DNA from: NZQO01 sp964639255
GTDB taxonomy: Bacteria > Bacteroidota > Bacteroidia > Flavobacteriales > Flavobacteriaceae
Direction: 5' to 3'
Length of the DNA: 46,241 bases
Assembly: GCA_964639255.1 (NCBI GenBank)
Contig: CAZXDP010000015.1
Location: 1-46,241, forward strand
Part shown: positions 1 to 6,897 of the stretch, one piece after another
How positions within the stretch are numbered: the first letter of the stretch is position 1
Layout of the letters: each line of letters opens with the position of its first letter
The notes under the pieces: model-generated
Databases searched by the model: none
Told to the model about the DNA's origin: nothing
What the model saw: only the letters and a program-made list of their open reading frames with translations
Position numbers and translations under genes: made by a program

Positions 1-201
1 GATGTTGCACAATTGCTGAAGGAGACCGGTGCGGGGAGCTATTTTCTCTATAACGAAGCTGCTAAGTTAGAAGAGCAGCTAATTCGCTATTTTACACAAT
101 TTCGAGAGGGCACTCTAGTAACCGAGACCAGCTCGGTAGCACATTTTACCCGTCGAAATCTTACGGAAAAAATGGCTTCGGTCATCAAAAAAATGGTTTG
201 A
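1..201 (+). CDS. Glycosyltransferase, C-terminal fragment (5' end outside window)
   Basis: The reading frame is open from the first base (Asp-Val-Ala-Gln...) to TGA at 199-201, giving the last 66 residues of a longer protein. The pattern (Gly-Ala-Gly-Ser-Tyr near the start, an acidic/aliphatic helix, then Phe-Thr-Arg-Arg-Asn-Leu-Thr and a closing Lys-rich helix) matches the C-terminal helices of GT-B family 1/4 glycosyltransferases, where the acceptor and nucleotide domains are bridged by a final helix. No catalytic region is visible, so donor and acceptor cannot be named. A hairpin follows at 213-249, but its T tract favours the opposite strand. Confidence 0.55.
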   Translation, partial: DVAQLLKETGAGSYFLYNEAAKLEEQLIRYFTQFREGTLVTETSSVAHFTRRNLTEKMASVIKKMV

Positions 202-205
202 ACCT

Positions 206-249
206 AAAAAACGAAACTCCCATCAAGTCAATGACCATCAGGGAGTTTC
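206..249 (-). terminator. Rho-independent terminator of the secreted-protein gene at 272-1549
   Basis: A perfect 9-bp stem GAAACTCCC (213-221) / GGGAGTTTC (241-249) has a 19-nt loop. Read leftward, the stem is followed by GTTTTTTAGG, a T tract on the minus strand only. It lies 22 bp past the stop codon of the leftward gene. It is preceded on that strand by the element TTTTTTGGTTGGTTAGTT-type repeat described at 251-268. Confidence 0.7.
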
Positions 250-250
250 T

Positions 251-268
251 AACTAACCAACCAAAAAA
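251..268. repeat. 18-bp repeat AACTAACCAACCAAAAAA, copy 1
   Basis: This 18-mer is identical to 1739-1756. In both places, read on the minus strand, the order is T-rich GGTTGGTTAG, then a hairpin, then a T tract, so the repeat appears to be part of a composite terminator-like unit. The two copies flank the secreted-protein gene. Confidence 0.75.
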
Positions 269-271
269 TCG

Positions 272-1549
272 TTAATTGCCGCGTCCGCGTCGGGCGTTCG
301 ATTGTGAGCGTTTTCCTCTTTCAACATTCACACTCGAAGTTCTCTTATTTTGTGCGGTGCGTACCGTTGCCTTTCTCTTATTAGATTGTGGAGCACTGCG
401 TTGTACGCTTCTTGTGCGGTTCGATGCCACTTGCGGTGTTACCCGTTTCGTAGAATGTTTATTTTCTATGCTTCTACCTTTATTTCCGCGCTGGCCAGAG
501 GCCACCGCTTGTTCGCCTCTATGAGCCCTGTTCGAAGAACGGTCGTTACGTTGCGTGCCATACTTACGCTTGGATTGAGTAGTTCCAATAGTACGATTGC
601 CGCTACGTCTATCTACACGTTCTGTTTTTAGAGCCGTGGTTCTAGTAGCTACTCGGCTGCCTCGGTCCACCGTGGGGGTTTCTTTTCGTACCGTTCCCCT
701 TGTAGTGGTGGTAGCCCTAGATGTGTTTCGATTAGCTCGGCCCGTCGTTTCAGAGTTTCGGCTGCTGTTTCTGCCAATAGTATTTGATCTTCTTCCTTCA
801 TTGTACGCCACAGCTGTATTTCGTCTGTTCGGATTGTAATTTCTGTTCACGGCAACACGACCATCTTTATAATGCACCCGGCTGCCAGGACGGTAGAAGT
901 TTCTTCTTCCATTCGCATAAGCGACCCGATGCCTATTGGTATAAAAATTTCTATGCTGTGCCCAACTATAACGATAAGGATTATAATACGTTCTATAGGG
1001 AAAATCATATACTACGCAGCTGGCAAATACAGGGCGAACATAATATACATGCCACGGACGGAAAATATACCGAGGTGTCCAAACATTAATGAACCCCGTA
1101 TAATGCGTAAAATGGCCATAGTTATTGTAAAAAACGCGAAGTCCTCCAACTCGAACAATACGGCGATCGTTGTAATGAATCTCGGTATTACCAGCTTGTA
1201 TAATGCGACCGAAGGCATCGTAATAGATAGGAACTTCCTCTACCTGTATTACTGCACCGTAATCGTCGTACTGCACATATGTTTCATAATCGTATCCTGA
1301 ATTGTAAGAAATGTTAACGTTTGGTGTATTAATATTAACGTTAACGTTAGCACCGCTTTGAGGACCAATATATACAAAATCGAACTGGCCATCGGGAAAT
1401 ACCGAAAACTCAACAGAACCTTCAATAAAAATATAACGTGAACCATCTATACGATACGTTCCTGCCTCTTCAGAAACATGTGAAGCTGCTTGGCTGCCGG
1501 TAGTCCCTACCAGCAAGAGTCCAATTACTAAGGTTACTAATTTTTTCAT
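272..1549 (-). CDS. Secreted Tyr/Arg/Asn-rich protein of unknown function
   Basis: The protein has 425 residues. An N-terminal signal peptide (Lys-Lys, hydrophobic core at about 5-16, Ala-x-Ala-Ala near 20-22) predicts export to the periplasm or cell surface. Residues 25-160 hold beta-rich Tyr/Asn/Gly repeats of the form 'Y.D..GR.I..G...I.Y', common in small Bacteroidota surface proteins. Residues 160-240 are aromatic- and Arg-rich, and 240-425 is a strongly basic low-complexity tail of Arg, Ser, Asn and Thr. The tail looks disordered and could bind polyanions, but this is inference. The leftward transcript probably starts at a sigma-54-like site at 1617-1632 and ends at 206-249. I do not recognise a named domain. 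The coding sense is secure because the signal peptide and repeats are only in this frame. Confidence 0.8.
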   Translation of the reverse strand: MKKLVTLVIGLLLVGTTGSQAASHVSEEAGTYRIDGSRYIFIEGSVEFSVFPDGQFDFVYIGPQSGANVNVNINTPNVNISYNSGYDYETYVQYDDYGAVIQVEEVPIYYDAFGRIIQAGNTEIHYNDRRIVRVGGLRVFYNNYGHFTHYTGFINVWTPRYIFRPWHVYYVRPVFASCVVYDFPYRTYYNPYRYSWAQHRNFYTNRHRVAYANGRRNFYRPGSRVHYKDGRVAVNRNYNPNRRNTAVAYNEGRRSNTIGRNSSRNSETTGRANRNTSRATTTTRGTVRKETPTVDRGSRVATRTTALKTERVDRRSGNRTIGTTQSKRKYGTQRNDRSSNRAHRGEQAVASGQRGNKGRSIENKHSTKRVTPQVASNRTRSVQRSAPQSNKRKATVRTAQNKRTSSVNVERGKRSQSNARRGRGN

Positions 1550-1616
1550 AACGATTGAATTTAAGTTGTACTTGCTTGAGTTTTTTGGTCAGCTCTTTTT
1601 GTACGCTAAGTAGAAA

Positions 1617-1632
1617 ACAACCTTCGTGCCAA
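1617..1632 (-). promoter_or_regulatory. Sigma-54-like promoter of the secreted-protein gene
   Basis: The minus strand reads TTGGCACG-AAGG-TTGT. It matches the RpoN consensus TTGGCACG-N4-TTGC at every fixed position except the last C. The predicted start, about 12 bp downstream, would give a leader of roughly 55 nt before the ATG at 1549. No TAnnTTTG element is seen in this leader. Confidence 0.5.
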
Positions 1633-1689
1633 AAATGGAAAATGGCTCGTTATGCCTTATTTTACTGGTGCTGTAGAAAAGTTGATTAA

Positions 1690-1806
1690 AAATTAAAATC
1701 CGCCGAAACCTTTTTACGGGTATTCGACGGACCTTAAAAACTAACCAACCAAAAAAATTATGAAAATCTATAAATCGTTTGTTCAAACAAACTATTCACT
1801 AATTCA
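1690..1806 (-). ncRNA. Candidate small RNA between uvrA and the secreted-protein gene
   Basis: A transcript starting about 12 bp downstream of the sigma-54-like site at 1818-1833 would run leftward through the palindrome at 1777-1792 and the repeat at 1739-1756. It would stop at the hairpin TCCGTCGAA (1731-1723) / TTcGGCGGA (1707-1699), one internal mismatch, followed by TTTTAATTTTT on the minus strand. The product would be about 115 nt with no start-codon ORF of note. The hairpin could equally be just the uvrA terminator, and the RNA is inferred from signals only. Confidence 0.3.
1739..1756. repeat. 18-bp repeat AACTAACCAACCAAAAAA, copy 2
   Basis: Identical to 251-268. On the minus strand it precedes the hairpin at 1699-1731 and a T tract, the same arrangement as copy 1. 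On the plus strand it resembles an A-rich leader ending in ATG at 1760, but the ORF that follows is not credible. Confidence 0.75.
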
Positions 1807-1817
1807 ATTAGTACATT

Positions 1818-1833
1818 TCAATCATCGTGCCAA
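1818..1833 (-). promoter_or_regulatory. Sigma-54-like site downstream of uvrA
   Basis: The minus strand reads TTGGCACG-ATGA-TTGA: an intact -24 half and TTG at -12, again without the final C. It lies about 36 bp past the uvrA stop codon and points at no intact gene until the secreted protein, so its product would be a short RNA or a read-through message. Confidence 0.4.
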
Positions 1834-1869
1834 AAATAAAAAACCTTGTGTATTTAATTTAGAATCAAG

Positions 1870-4647
1870 CTATAATTTGTCACGAAGATAGGCTGCAGTA
1901 TACGAGTTAGAATGTTGGGCGACTTCCTCCGGAGTTCCTGTGGCAATTATAGCGCCTCCTTTCTCTCCGCCGTCTAAACCTAGGTCTATTATATAATCGG
2001 CGCATTTTACCAAATCCATATTATGCTCTACTACAATCACAGTATGTCCGTTATCCAAGAGCGCGTAGAAGGATGCCAGCAATTTATTGATATCGTGAAA
2101 ATGCAGTCCCGTGGTGGGCTCGTCGAAGATAAATAGTGCTTTATCCTTAGTGACGCCCTTTACCAAAAATGACGCTAATTTGATGCGCTGCGCTTCACCG
2201 CCCGAAAGCGTAGAGGAACTTTGTCCCAGCTGCACATATCCCAGTCCTACATCTTGAAGCGGCTTAAGTTTAGTAACGATTTTCTTCTCCTTATGCAATT
2301 TGAAAAAGGCCACGGCATCATCTACCGTCATGGAAAGTACATCGTCTATATTCTTGTCGTGAAATTTTACTTCTAACACCTCTTTCTTGAACCGTTTGCC
2401 GTTGCAGGTTTCACATTCTAGGTGCACGTCGGCCATAAACTGCATCTCGATGGTTACCTCGCCCTCACCCTTGCAAGTTTCACAGCGCCCGCCGTCTACG
2501 TTGAAGCTAAAATGCTTCGCCTTGTAACCGCGAATATCTGATAACTTTTGGGAGGCGAACACGTTTCGAATATCATCGTACGCTTTTATGTAAGTAACCG
2601 GGTTGCTTCTACTGGAACGCCCAATAGGATTCTGGTCTATAAACTCGATGTTTTTGATATTCTTGAAATCTCCCTTCAATTCAGAAAATTGACCCGGCTT
2701 TTCACCGTACCCACTCAATTCCCGTTGCACCGCTGGATATAAAATTTTCTTCACCAAAGTACTCTTGCCGCTGCCAGATACGCCTGTTACAGCCGTGAAA
2801 GCGCCCAATGGGAATTGGGCATCGACATTTTTAAGATTGTTGTGCCTCGCCCCGATAATCTCCAAACTCTTGTTCCAGTTGCGACGCTTGGTAGGCACCT
2901 CAATCTCCAAGCTTCCATTTAAATAACGTGCAGTTAGGGAGTTCGACTGTAGCAATTGGGCATAGGTGCCTTCCGCCACAACCTCGCCACCAAAGGTACC
3001 CGCTTCGGGTCCTATGTCAATAATATGATCGGCCGCTTTCATAATATCCTCGTCGTGCTCTACGACAATGACAGTATTCCCCAAATCGCGCAAGGATTGA
3101 AGTACCCCAATAAGCCGTTCGGTATCTTTAGGATGTAACCCAATACTGGGCTCATCTAAAATGTACATAGAGCCTACCAAGCTACTTCCAAGTGAGGTGG
3201 CAAGATTAATGCGCTGCGATTCGCCTCCTGAAAGGGTATTGCTCTTCCTGTTCAACGTAAGGTAGGAGAGTCCTACATCCATTAAGAAACGTAACCTATT
3301 TTTTATTTCCAGCAGCAACCTCCTTGCTACTTTTTCTTCATATTCGCTAAGTGACAGATTTTTGAAAAATTCTGCTACTTTTTCCAACGGCAGCTCGACT
3401 AGCTCTTGTATGGCCTTGCCGCCCACCTTCACATAATTTGCTTCGGGCCGCAACCGTTTTCCCTTGCAGGTACTACATTTTGTTTTTCCGCGATAGCGCG
3501 AGAGCATCACACGATTTTGGATCTTGTAGCTTTTTGATTCCAAAAAAGAGAAAAAATCGTTCAACCCCTCAAAATAAGAATTACCCTCCCAAACTAACTG
3601 CTTTTGTTCTTCGGAAAGCTCGAACCATGGTTTGTGTATGGGAAAATCGAATTTATAGGCGTTGTTAACCAACTGGTCTCGATACCAGCCCATACTTTCA
3701 CCGCGCCAAGGAAAGATCGCGTTGTCATAAATGGAAAGAGCGGTATTGGGTATCACCAGATCTTCGTCTATACCAATGACATCTCCATAGCCTTCACACA
3801 CTGGGCAGGCCCCATAGGGATTGTTGAAACTGAAAAGATGCACATTGGGTTCTAGAAAGGTCATTCCATCGGCCTCAAACCTATTATTGAACTCTGTTAT
3901 GGAACGGTCTTCCAATTTTTCCAGGTACAGTTCGCCTTTTCCTTCAAAGAAGGCCATTTCAACAGCATCAGCCAGCCGATTGTAAAAATCTTCATCATCC
4001 TTTTTTACAATCCTGTCCACGACCAAGAGCAGATCTTTGGTATATTGAGATTCCTCAAGTTCGTCAATTCGAAGTACCGTATCACCGTATTTTACCCTTG
4101 CATATCCCTGTTGCGCCAACGCCTTTATTTTATTTTCCATAGAGCGCCCTTCCTCGAGATAGATAGGGGAGAGCAGCAAAACCTTTTCACCTTCTGGGAG
4201 CGATTTTACATAGGCAACAACATCGCTTACACTATCCTTTTTTACTTCCTTGCCAGAAATGGGCGAGAACGTTCTTCCAACGCGAGTGTAAAGTAACTTA
4301 AGATAATCGTAAATTTCGGTAGAGGTGCCTACCGTAGACCGAGGGTTCACGGCGTTTACTTTCTGTTCAATGGCAATAGCCGGGGCAATTCCCTTTATGG
4401 AGTCTACCTTTGGTTTGTCCAAGCGCCCCAAGAACTGCCTCGCGTAAGAAGATAGGCTCTCCACGTAGCGCCGCTGGCCTTCGGCATATAGGGTGTCGAA
4501 GGCTAAACTGGACTTACCGCTTCCAGAGAGACCGGTTACTACCACTAACTTGTTGCGAGGTATGGCAACGGTAATGTTTTTGAGGTTGTGAAGCTTAGCA
4601 CCGTTTATTACAATATGCTCTTTTATATTGAGGGTTTGGCTCTTCAA
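1870..4647 (-). CDS. uvrA: Excinuclease ABC subunit A
   Basis: UvrA is the damage-sensing ATPase dimer of nucleotide excision repair; it scans DNA with UvrB and then leaves before UvrC incision. The 925 residues are full length. Visible parts in order: Walker A GLSGSGKSS (39-47), zinc-finger cysteine pairs CPVC (about 281) and CSTC (about 394), ABC signature LSGGES (about 471), second Walker A GVSGSGKST (about 621), a second zinc module CETC...CETC (about 717-750), signature LSGGEA (about 814) and Walker B FIFDEPTTGLH. The start is a TTG codon (plus-strand CAA at 4645-4647); no in-frame ATG lies just upstream, and the next residues (INGAKLHNLKNI) are the normal N-terminal strand of the family. 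A TATCTTTG promoter element lies 26 bp upstream. Confidence 0.97.
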   Translation of the reverse strand: MKSQTLNIKEHIVINGAKLHNLKNITVAIPRNKLVVVTGLSGSGKSSLAFDTLYAEGQRRYVESLSSYARQFLGRLDKPKVDSIKGIAPAIAIEQKVNAVNPRSTVGTSTEIYDYLKLLYTRVGRTFSPISGKEVKKDSVSDVVAYVKSLPEGEKVLLLSPIYLEEGRSMENKIKALAQQGYARVKYGDTVLRIDELEESQYTKDLLLVVDRIVKKDDEDFYNRLADAVEMAFFEGKGELYLEKLEDRSITEFNNRFEADGMTFLEPNVHLFSFNNPYGACPVCEGYGDVIGIDEDLVIPNTALSIYDNAIFPWRGESMGWYRDQLVNNAYKFDFPIHKPWFELSEEQKQLVWEGNSYFEGLNDFFSFLESKSYKIQNRVMLSRYRGKTKCSTCKGKRLRPEANYVKVGGKAIQELVELPLEKVAEFFKNLSLSEYEEKVARRLLLEIKNRLRFLMDVGLSYLTLNRKSNTLSGGESQRINLATSLGSSLVGSMYILDEPSIGLHPKDTERLIGVLQSLRDLGNTVIVVEHDEDIMKAADHIIDIGPEAGTFGGEVVAEGTYAQLLQSNSLTARYLNGSLEIEVPTKRRNWNKSLEIIGARHNNLKNVDAQFPLGAFTAVTGVSGSGKSTLVKKILYPAVQRELSGYGEKPGQFSELKGDFKNIKNIEFIDQNPIGRSSRSNPVTYIKAYDDIRNVFASQKLSDIRGYKAKHFSFNVDGGRCETCKGEGEVTIEMQFMADVHLECETCNGKRFKKEVLEVKFHDKNIDDVLSMTVDDAVAFFKLHKEKKIVTKLKPLQDVGLGYVQLGQSSSTLSGGEAQRIKLASFLVKGVTKDKALFIFDEPTTGLHFHDINKLLASFYALLDNGHTVIVVEHNMDLVKCADYIIDLGLDGGEKGGAIIATGTPEEVAQHSNSYTAAYLRDKL

Positions 4648-4672
4648 GATACTTTGCTTTTATAGAATTTTG

Positions 4673-4680
4673 CAAAGATA
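4673..4680 (-). promoter_or_regulatory. uvrA promoter -7 element
   Basis: Minus-strand TATCTTTG is a perfect TAnnTTTG. It sits 26 bp from the TTG start codon. An inverted pair GCAAAG (4672-4677) / CTTTGC (4696-4701) spans the core promoter and could be incidental. No LexA-type box is evident. Confidence 0.5.
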
Positions 4681-4767
4681 ACCATAAGGCCAAAGCTTTG
4701 CACAGATAGCAGATATTATAATTTATTTATGAAAACAATAACTTTTTTTTGCATTTGTAGGAAGAAT

Positions 4768-4792
4768 GTTGTTATATTTACCCCATAACAAC
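4768..4792 (+). repeat. Inverted repeat upstream of the sigma-factor gene
   Basis: GTTGTTAT (4768-4775) and ATAACAAC (4785-4792) form a perfect 8-bp inverted repeat around a 9-nt spacer. The left arm overlaps TATATTTA (4773-4780), a 7/8 match to the Bacteroidota -7 element. It lies about 105 bp before the sigma gene and could be an operator or the stem of a long leader. Confidence 0.45.
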
Positions 4793-4896
4793 CGTTACTA
4801 AAACCATTGCCTATAGCATATTATTACTTTTTAAAACTTAAATACAGCAGCTAAGCAACCAAATTTTATAGTTGTTTATTTAATAAAAGTATTGAT

Positions 4897-5481
4897 ATGA
4901 AACAAAGCACCGATACCGATGCACTTCTCGTTCGTGCGTATATGGAAGGTAATGAGACGGCCCTGTGCGACCTAATCACAAGACACAAACAACGTATTTA
5001 CAGCTTCATTTATTCGAAGGTATTCGACCGCGATATCGCAGAGGACATCTTTCAGGATACGTTCATTAAAGTAATAAAAACCTTACGCCGAGGCGCCTAT
5101 AACGAACAGGGCAAGTTTTTGCCTTGGGTCATGCGTATTGCTCATAATTTGGTGATAGACCATTTTAGAAAGAACAATAGAATGCCCAAATTCGAGAATA
5201 AGGACGATTTCAATATTTTTTCGGTGCTTTCAGACTCCGATTTGAATATTGAGAAGCAAATGATAAAAGGACAGGTGGAGAGCGATGTACAACGTCTTAT
5301 CGAAGAATTGCCAGAAGACCAAAAGCAAGTGTTGGTAATGCGAATTTACAAGGACATGAGTTTTAAGGAAATAAGTGAGCAAACCAATGTAAGTATCAAC
5401 ACCGCTCTAGGCCGAATGCGCTACGCCTTGATCAATTTGAGGAAAGTGATTGACAAACATAACATTGTGTTGACAAATTAA
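4897..5481 (+). CDS. RNA polymerase sigma-70 family factor (ECF-like)
   Basis: This 194-residue protein directs RNA polymerase to a subset of promoters. Region 2 is at about 20-90 (core-binding and -10 helices: DIAEDIFQDTFIKV, then FLPWVMRIAHNLVIDHFRK). Sigma region 4 is at about 130-185, with the helix-turn-helix MSFKEISEQTNVSINTALGRMRYAL. Regions 1 and 3 are absent, as in ECF factors. No transmembrane anti-sigma factor follows; instead there is a 50-residue ORF and a terminator. The preceding gap of about 250 bp carries an inverted repeat at 4768-4792 and a likely -7 element, so the leader is long. Its regulon cannot be read from here. Confidence 0.92.
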   Translation: MKQSTDTDALLVRAYMEGNETALCDLITRHKQRIYSFIYSKVFDRDIAEDIFQDTFIKVIKTLRRGAYNEQGKFLPWVMRIAHNLVIDHFRKNNRMPKFENKDDFNIFSVLSDSDLNIEKQMIKGQVESDVQRLIEELPEDQKQVLVMRIYKDMSFKEISEQTNVSINTALGRMRYALINLRKVIDKHNIVLTN

Positions 5482-5539
5482 TGCAATAAACTATTTTTTG
5501 CGACGTTATTAAGGGACATTAACCTCTAAATCACGTTCT

Positions 5540-5692
5540 ATGCAAAAAATGTACTCTGAAACCTCACGCTTGGGATCCGTGAATGAAAAAGCAGTCCCAA
5601 AAGAAGAGACCGTACGGTTCCTTCTGGATTATTCGAAGGCTTTAAGTGTTATAGATTACCATAAGATGAAGTTTGAAGCACTTCTAAACTAA
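5540..5692 (+). CDS. Small acidic/basic ORF (50 aa) linked to the sigma factor
   Basis: ATG at 5540 to TAA at 5690-5692 encodes 50 residues ending in a helical segment (PKEETVRFLLDYSKALSVID, then YHKMKFEALLN). There is no signal peptide, membrane helix or cysteine. It lies 58 bp after the sigma gene on the same strand and is directly followed by a strong terminator, so it is probably the last cistron of the sigma message. I recall similar short ORFs after this sigma factor in other Flavobacteriaceae, but could not check. A role as a sigma partner is speculation. An alternative start is the Met at residue 4. Confidence 0.6.
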   Translation: MQKMYSETSRLGSVNEKAVPKEETVRFLLDYSKALSVIDYHKMKFEALLN

Positions 5693-5700
5693 ACTTTGTG

Positions 5701-5732
5701 AAAAACCCCGAGACATTAGTCCCGGGGTTTTT
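5701..5732 (+). terminator. Terminator after the sigma factor and 50-aa ORF
   Basis: AAAAACCCCG (5701-5710) pairs with CGGGGTTTTT (5723-5732) around a 12-nt loop. The A and T tracts make it usable from both strands, and it lies between convergent genes (sigma unit and nth). Confidence 0.9.
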
Positions 5733-5752
5733 CTATTTTAATAGATTCATCT

Positions 5753-6412
5753 TTACGATCGCTTCTTCCGATCGTACTCGTATAAGACAGATTTCCGTCC
5801 AATTTTCTTCGTAATTATATCCTTTTCAAGGTCCCATCCCCGCGCTGGAGAATATTGCCTACCATACCAAATTATCTGCAAATGGAGTTTGTTCCACTTG
5901 TCTTTTGGGAAGAGCCGCTTGGCATCTTTTTCCGTTTGCACTACATTTTTTCCGGTACTAAGGCCCCAACGGTACATAAGTCTATGGATATGGGTATCCA
6001 CAGGAAAGGCAGGCACGTTAAACGCTTGGCTCATCACTACGCTTGCCGTCTTATGACCAACTGCCGGGAGGGCTTCCAATGCTTCAAAATCGGCAGGTAC
6101 CTCGCCATCGTATTGTTCTATCAAAATTTTCGAGAGTCCATAGATTCCTTTCGATTTCATGGGAGAGAGCCCCACGGGCTTTATGATTTCACGTATTTCT
6201 TCCACGGTAAGTTTTACCATGTCGTACGGATTATCGGCCACTTCAAAGAGCAACGGCGTAATTTGGTTCACCTTCACATCGGTACTTTGGGCCGAAAGCA
6301 ATACGGCGATGAGCAAAGTATAGGAGTCTTTGTGATTTAAGGGAATGGGCACCTCCGGATACAAATCGTTTAACGTTTCCATAACGAAAGCCACCTTTTC
6401 TTGCTTGGTCAT
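5753..6412 (-). CDS. nth: Endonuclease III without the iron-sulfur cluster
   Basis: This is a base-excision-repair glycosylase/AP lyase for oxidised pyrimidines. The HhH-GPD fold is clear: LPAVGHKTA hairpin with catalytic Lys121, and VDTHIHR with catalytic Asp139, matching Lys120 and Asp138 of the E. coli enzyme. The C-terminal region that normally carries Cys-x6-Cys-x2-Cys-x5-Cys instead reads YSPARGWDLEKDIITKK, and the whole 219-residue protein has no cysteine. I chose the start at 6412 (MTKQEK): a 30-residue upstream extension would run into the divergent peroxiredoxin gene and has no family resemblance. The two genes are divergent with 28 bp between start codons, so their promoters must overlap. 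Confidence 0.93.
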   Translation of the reverse strand: MTKQEKVAFVMETLNDLYPEVPIPLNHKDSYTLLIAVLLSAQSTDVKVNQITPLLFEVADNPYDMVKLTVEEIREIIKPVGLSPMKSKGIYGLSKILIEQYDGEVPADFEALEALPAVGHKTASVVMSQAFNVPAFPVDTHIHRLMYRWGLSTGKNVVQTEKDAKRLFPKDKWNKLHLQIIWYGRQYSPARGWDLEKDIITKKIGRKSVLYEYDRKKRS

Positions 6413-6440
6413 TTTTTGTACTTTTAGACAAAAATAGCGA

Positions 6441-6896
6441 ATGAAAACCTTACAGAAAGGGGACAAAGTCCCAAACTTTACCGTGAACAACCAAGATGGC
6501 AACCCTGTCTCCCTAACAGACTATAAAGGACATAAATTGGTTGTATTTTTCTACCCGAAAGCTAGCACACCCGGCTGTACGGCGGAAGCCTGCAATTTAA
6601 GAGACCACTACGATGCATTGAAGAACAAGGGGTACAAACTTGTTGGTGTGAGCGCAGATAGTGAAAAACGTCAAAAGAATTTCAAGGAAAAATATGATTT
6701 TCCGTTTCCGTTATTGGCCGATACCGAACACCAAGTTATTAACGCTTTTGGCGTATGGGGCCCGAAGAAATTTATGGGCAGGGAGTACGACGGCATTCAC
6801 CGAATGACTTTTGTTGTAAATGAATCTGGGAAAGTAGAGCGTGTAATCGACAAGGTTAAAACCAAAGACCACGCCGCACAGTTGCTCGAGGAATAA
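6441..6896 (+). CDS. bcp: Thioredoxin-dependent peroxiredoxin, Bcp/PrxQ type
   Basis: This 151-residue cytosolic peroxidase reduces hydrogen and alkyl peroxides using thioredoxin. The thioredoxin-like fold has the PxxxTPGCTxEAC motif: peroxidatic Cys46 and resolving Cys51, five residues apart as in atypical 2-Cys PrxQ. Thr43 and the later Arg (GREYDGIHRMTF) complete the active site. The leader is only 28 bp and is shared with the divergent nth gene; pairing peroxide removal with oxidised-base repair is functionally neat but may be chance. It converges on the next gene with one base between stop codons. Confidence 0.95.
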   Translation: MKTLQKGDKVPNFTVNNQDGNPVSLTDYKGHKLVVFFYPKASTPGCTAEACNLRDHYDALKNKGYKLVGVSADSEKRQKNFKEKYDFPFPLLADTEHQVINAFGVWGPKKFMGREYDGIHRMTFVVNESGKVERVIDKVKTKDHAAQLLEE

Positions 6897-6897
6897 T

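Larger units (their letters stand above)
1550..1869. other. Intergenic region (320 bp) with regulatory elements only
   Basis: No convincing protein-coding gene lies between the secreted-protein gene and uvrA. The region holds two sigma-54-like sites on the minus strand (1617-1632 and 1818-1833), a hairpin with a minus-strand T tract (1690-1731), copy 2 of an 18-bp repeat (1739-1756) and a perfect palindrome GTTTGTT-CA-AACAAAC (1777-1792). A 43-codon rightward ORF beginning at 1760 runs into the 3' end of uvrA and has no support. Confidence 0.7.

Noticed and set aside
872..1300. 142-codon open frame on the plus strand opposite the secreted-protein gene
   Set aside because: It is antisense to a gene with a clear signal peptide and terminator; its composition is the complement of the Tyr/Asn-rich repeats and it has no promoter.
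1760..1891. 43-codon ORF after the second 18-bp repeat, MKIYKSFVQTNYSLIQ...
   Set aside because: It runs into the 3' end of uvrA on the opposite strand, has no family look, and the first copy of the repeat is followed by no such ORF.
5855..6340. 161-codon open frame opposite nth
   Set aside because: Antisense to a well-supported gene; no family features.
6413..6502. 30-codon N-terminal extension of endonuclease III
   Set aside because: It overlaps the start of the divergent peroxiredoxin gene and does not resemble Nth; the Met at 6412 gives the standard length and residue numbering.
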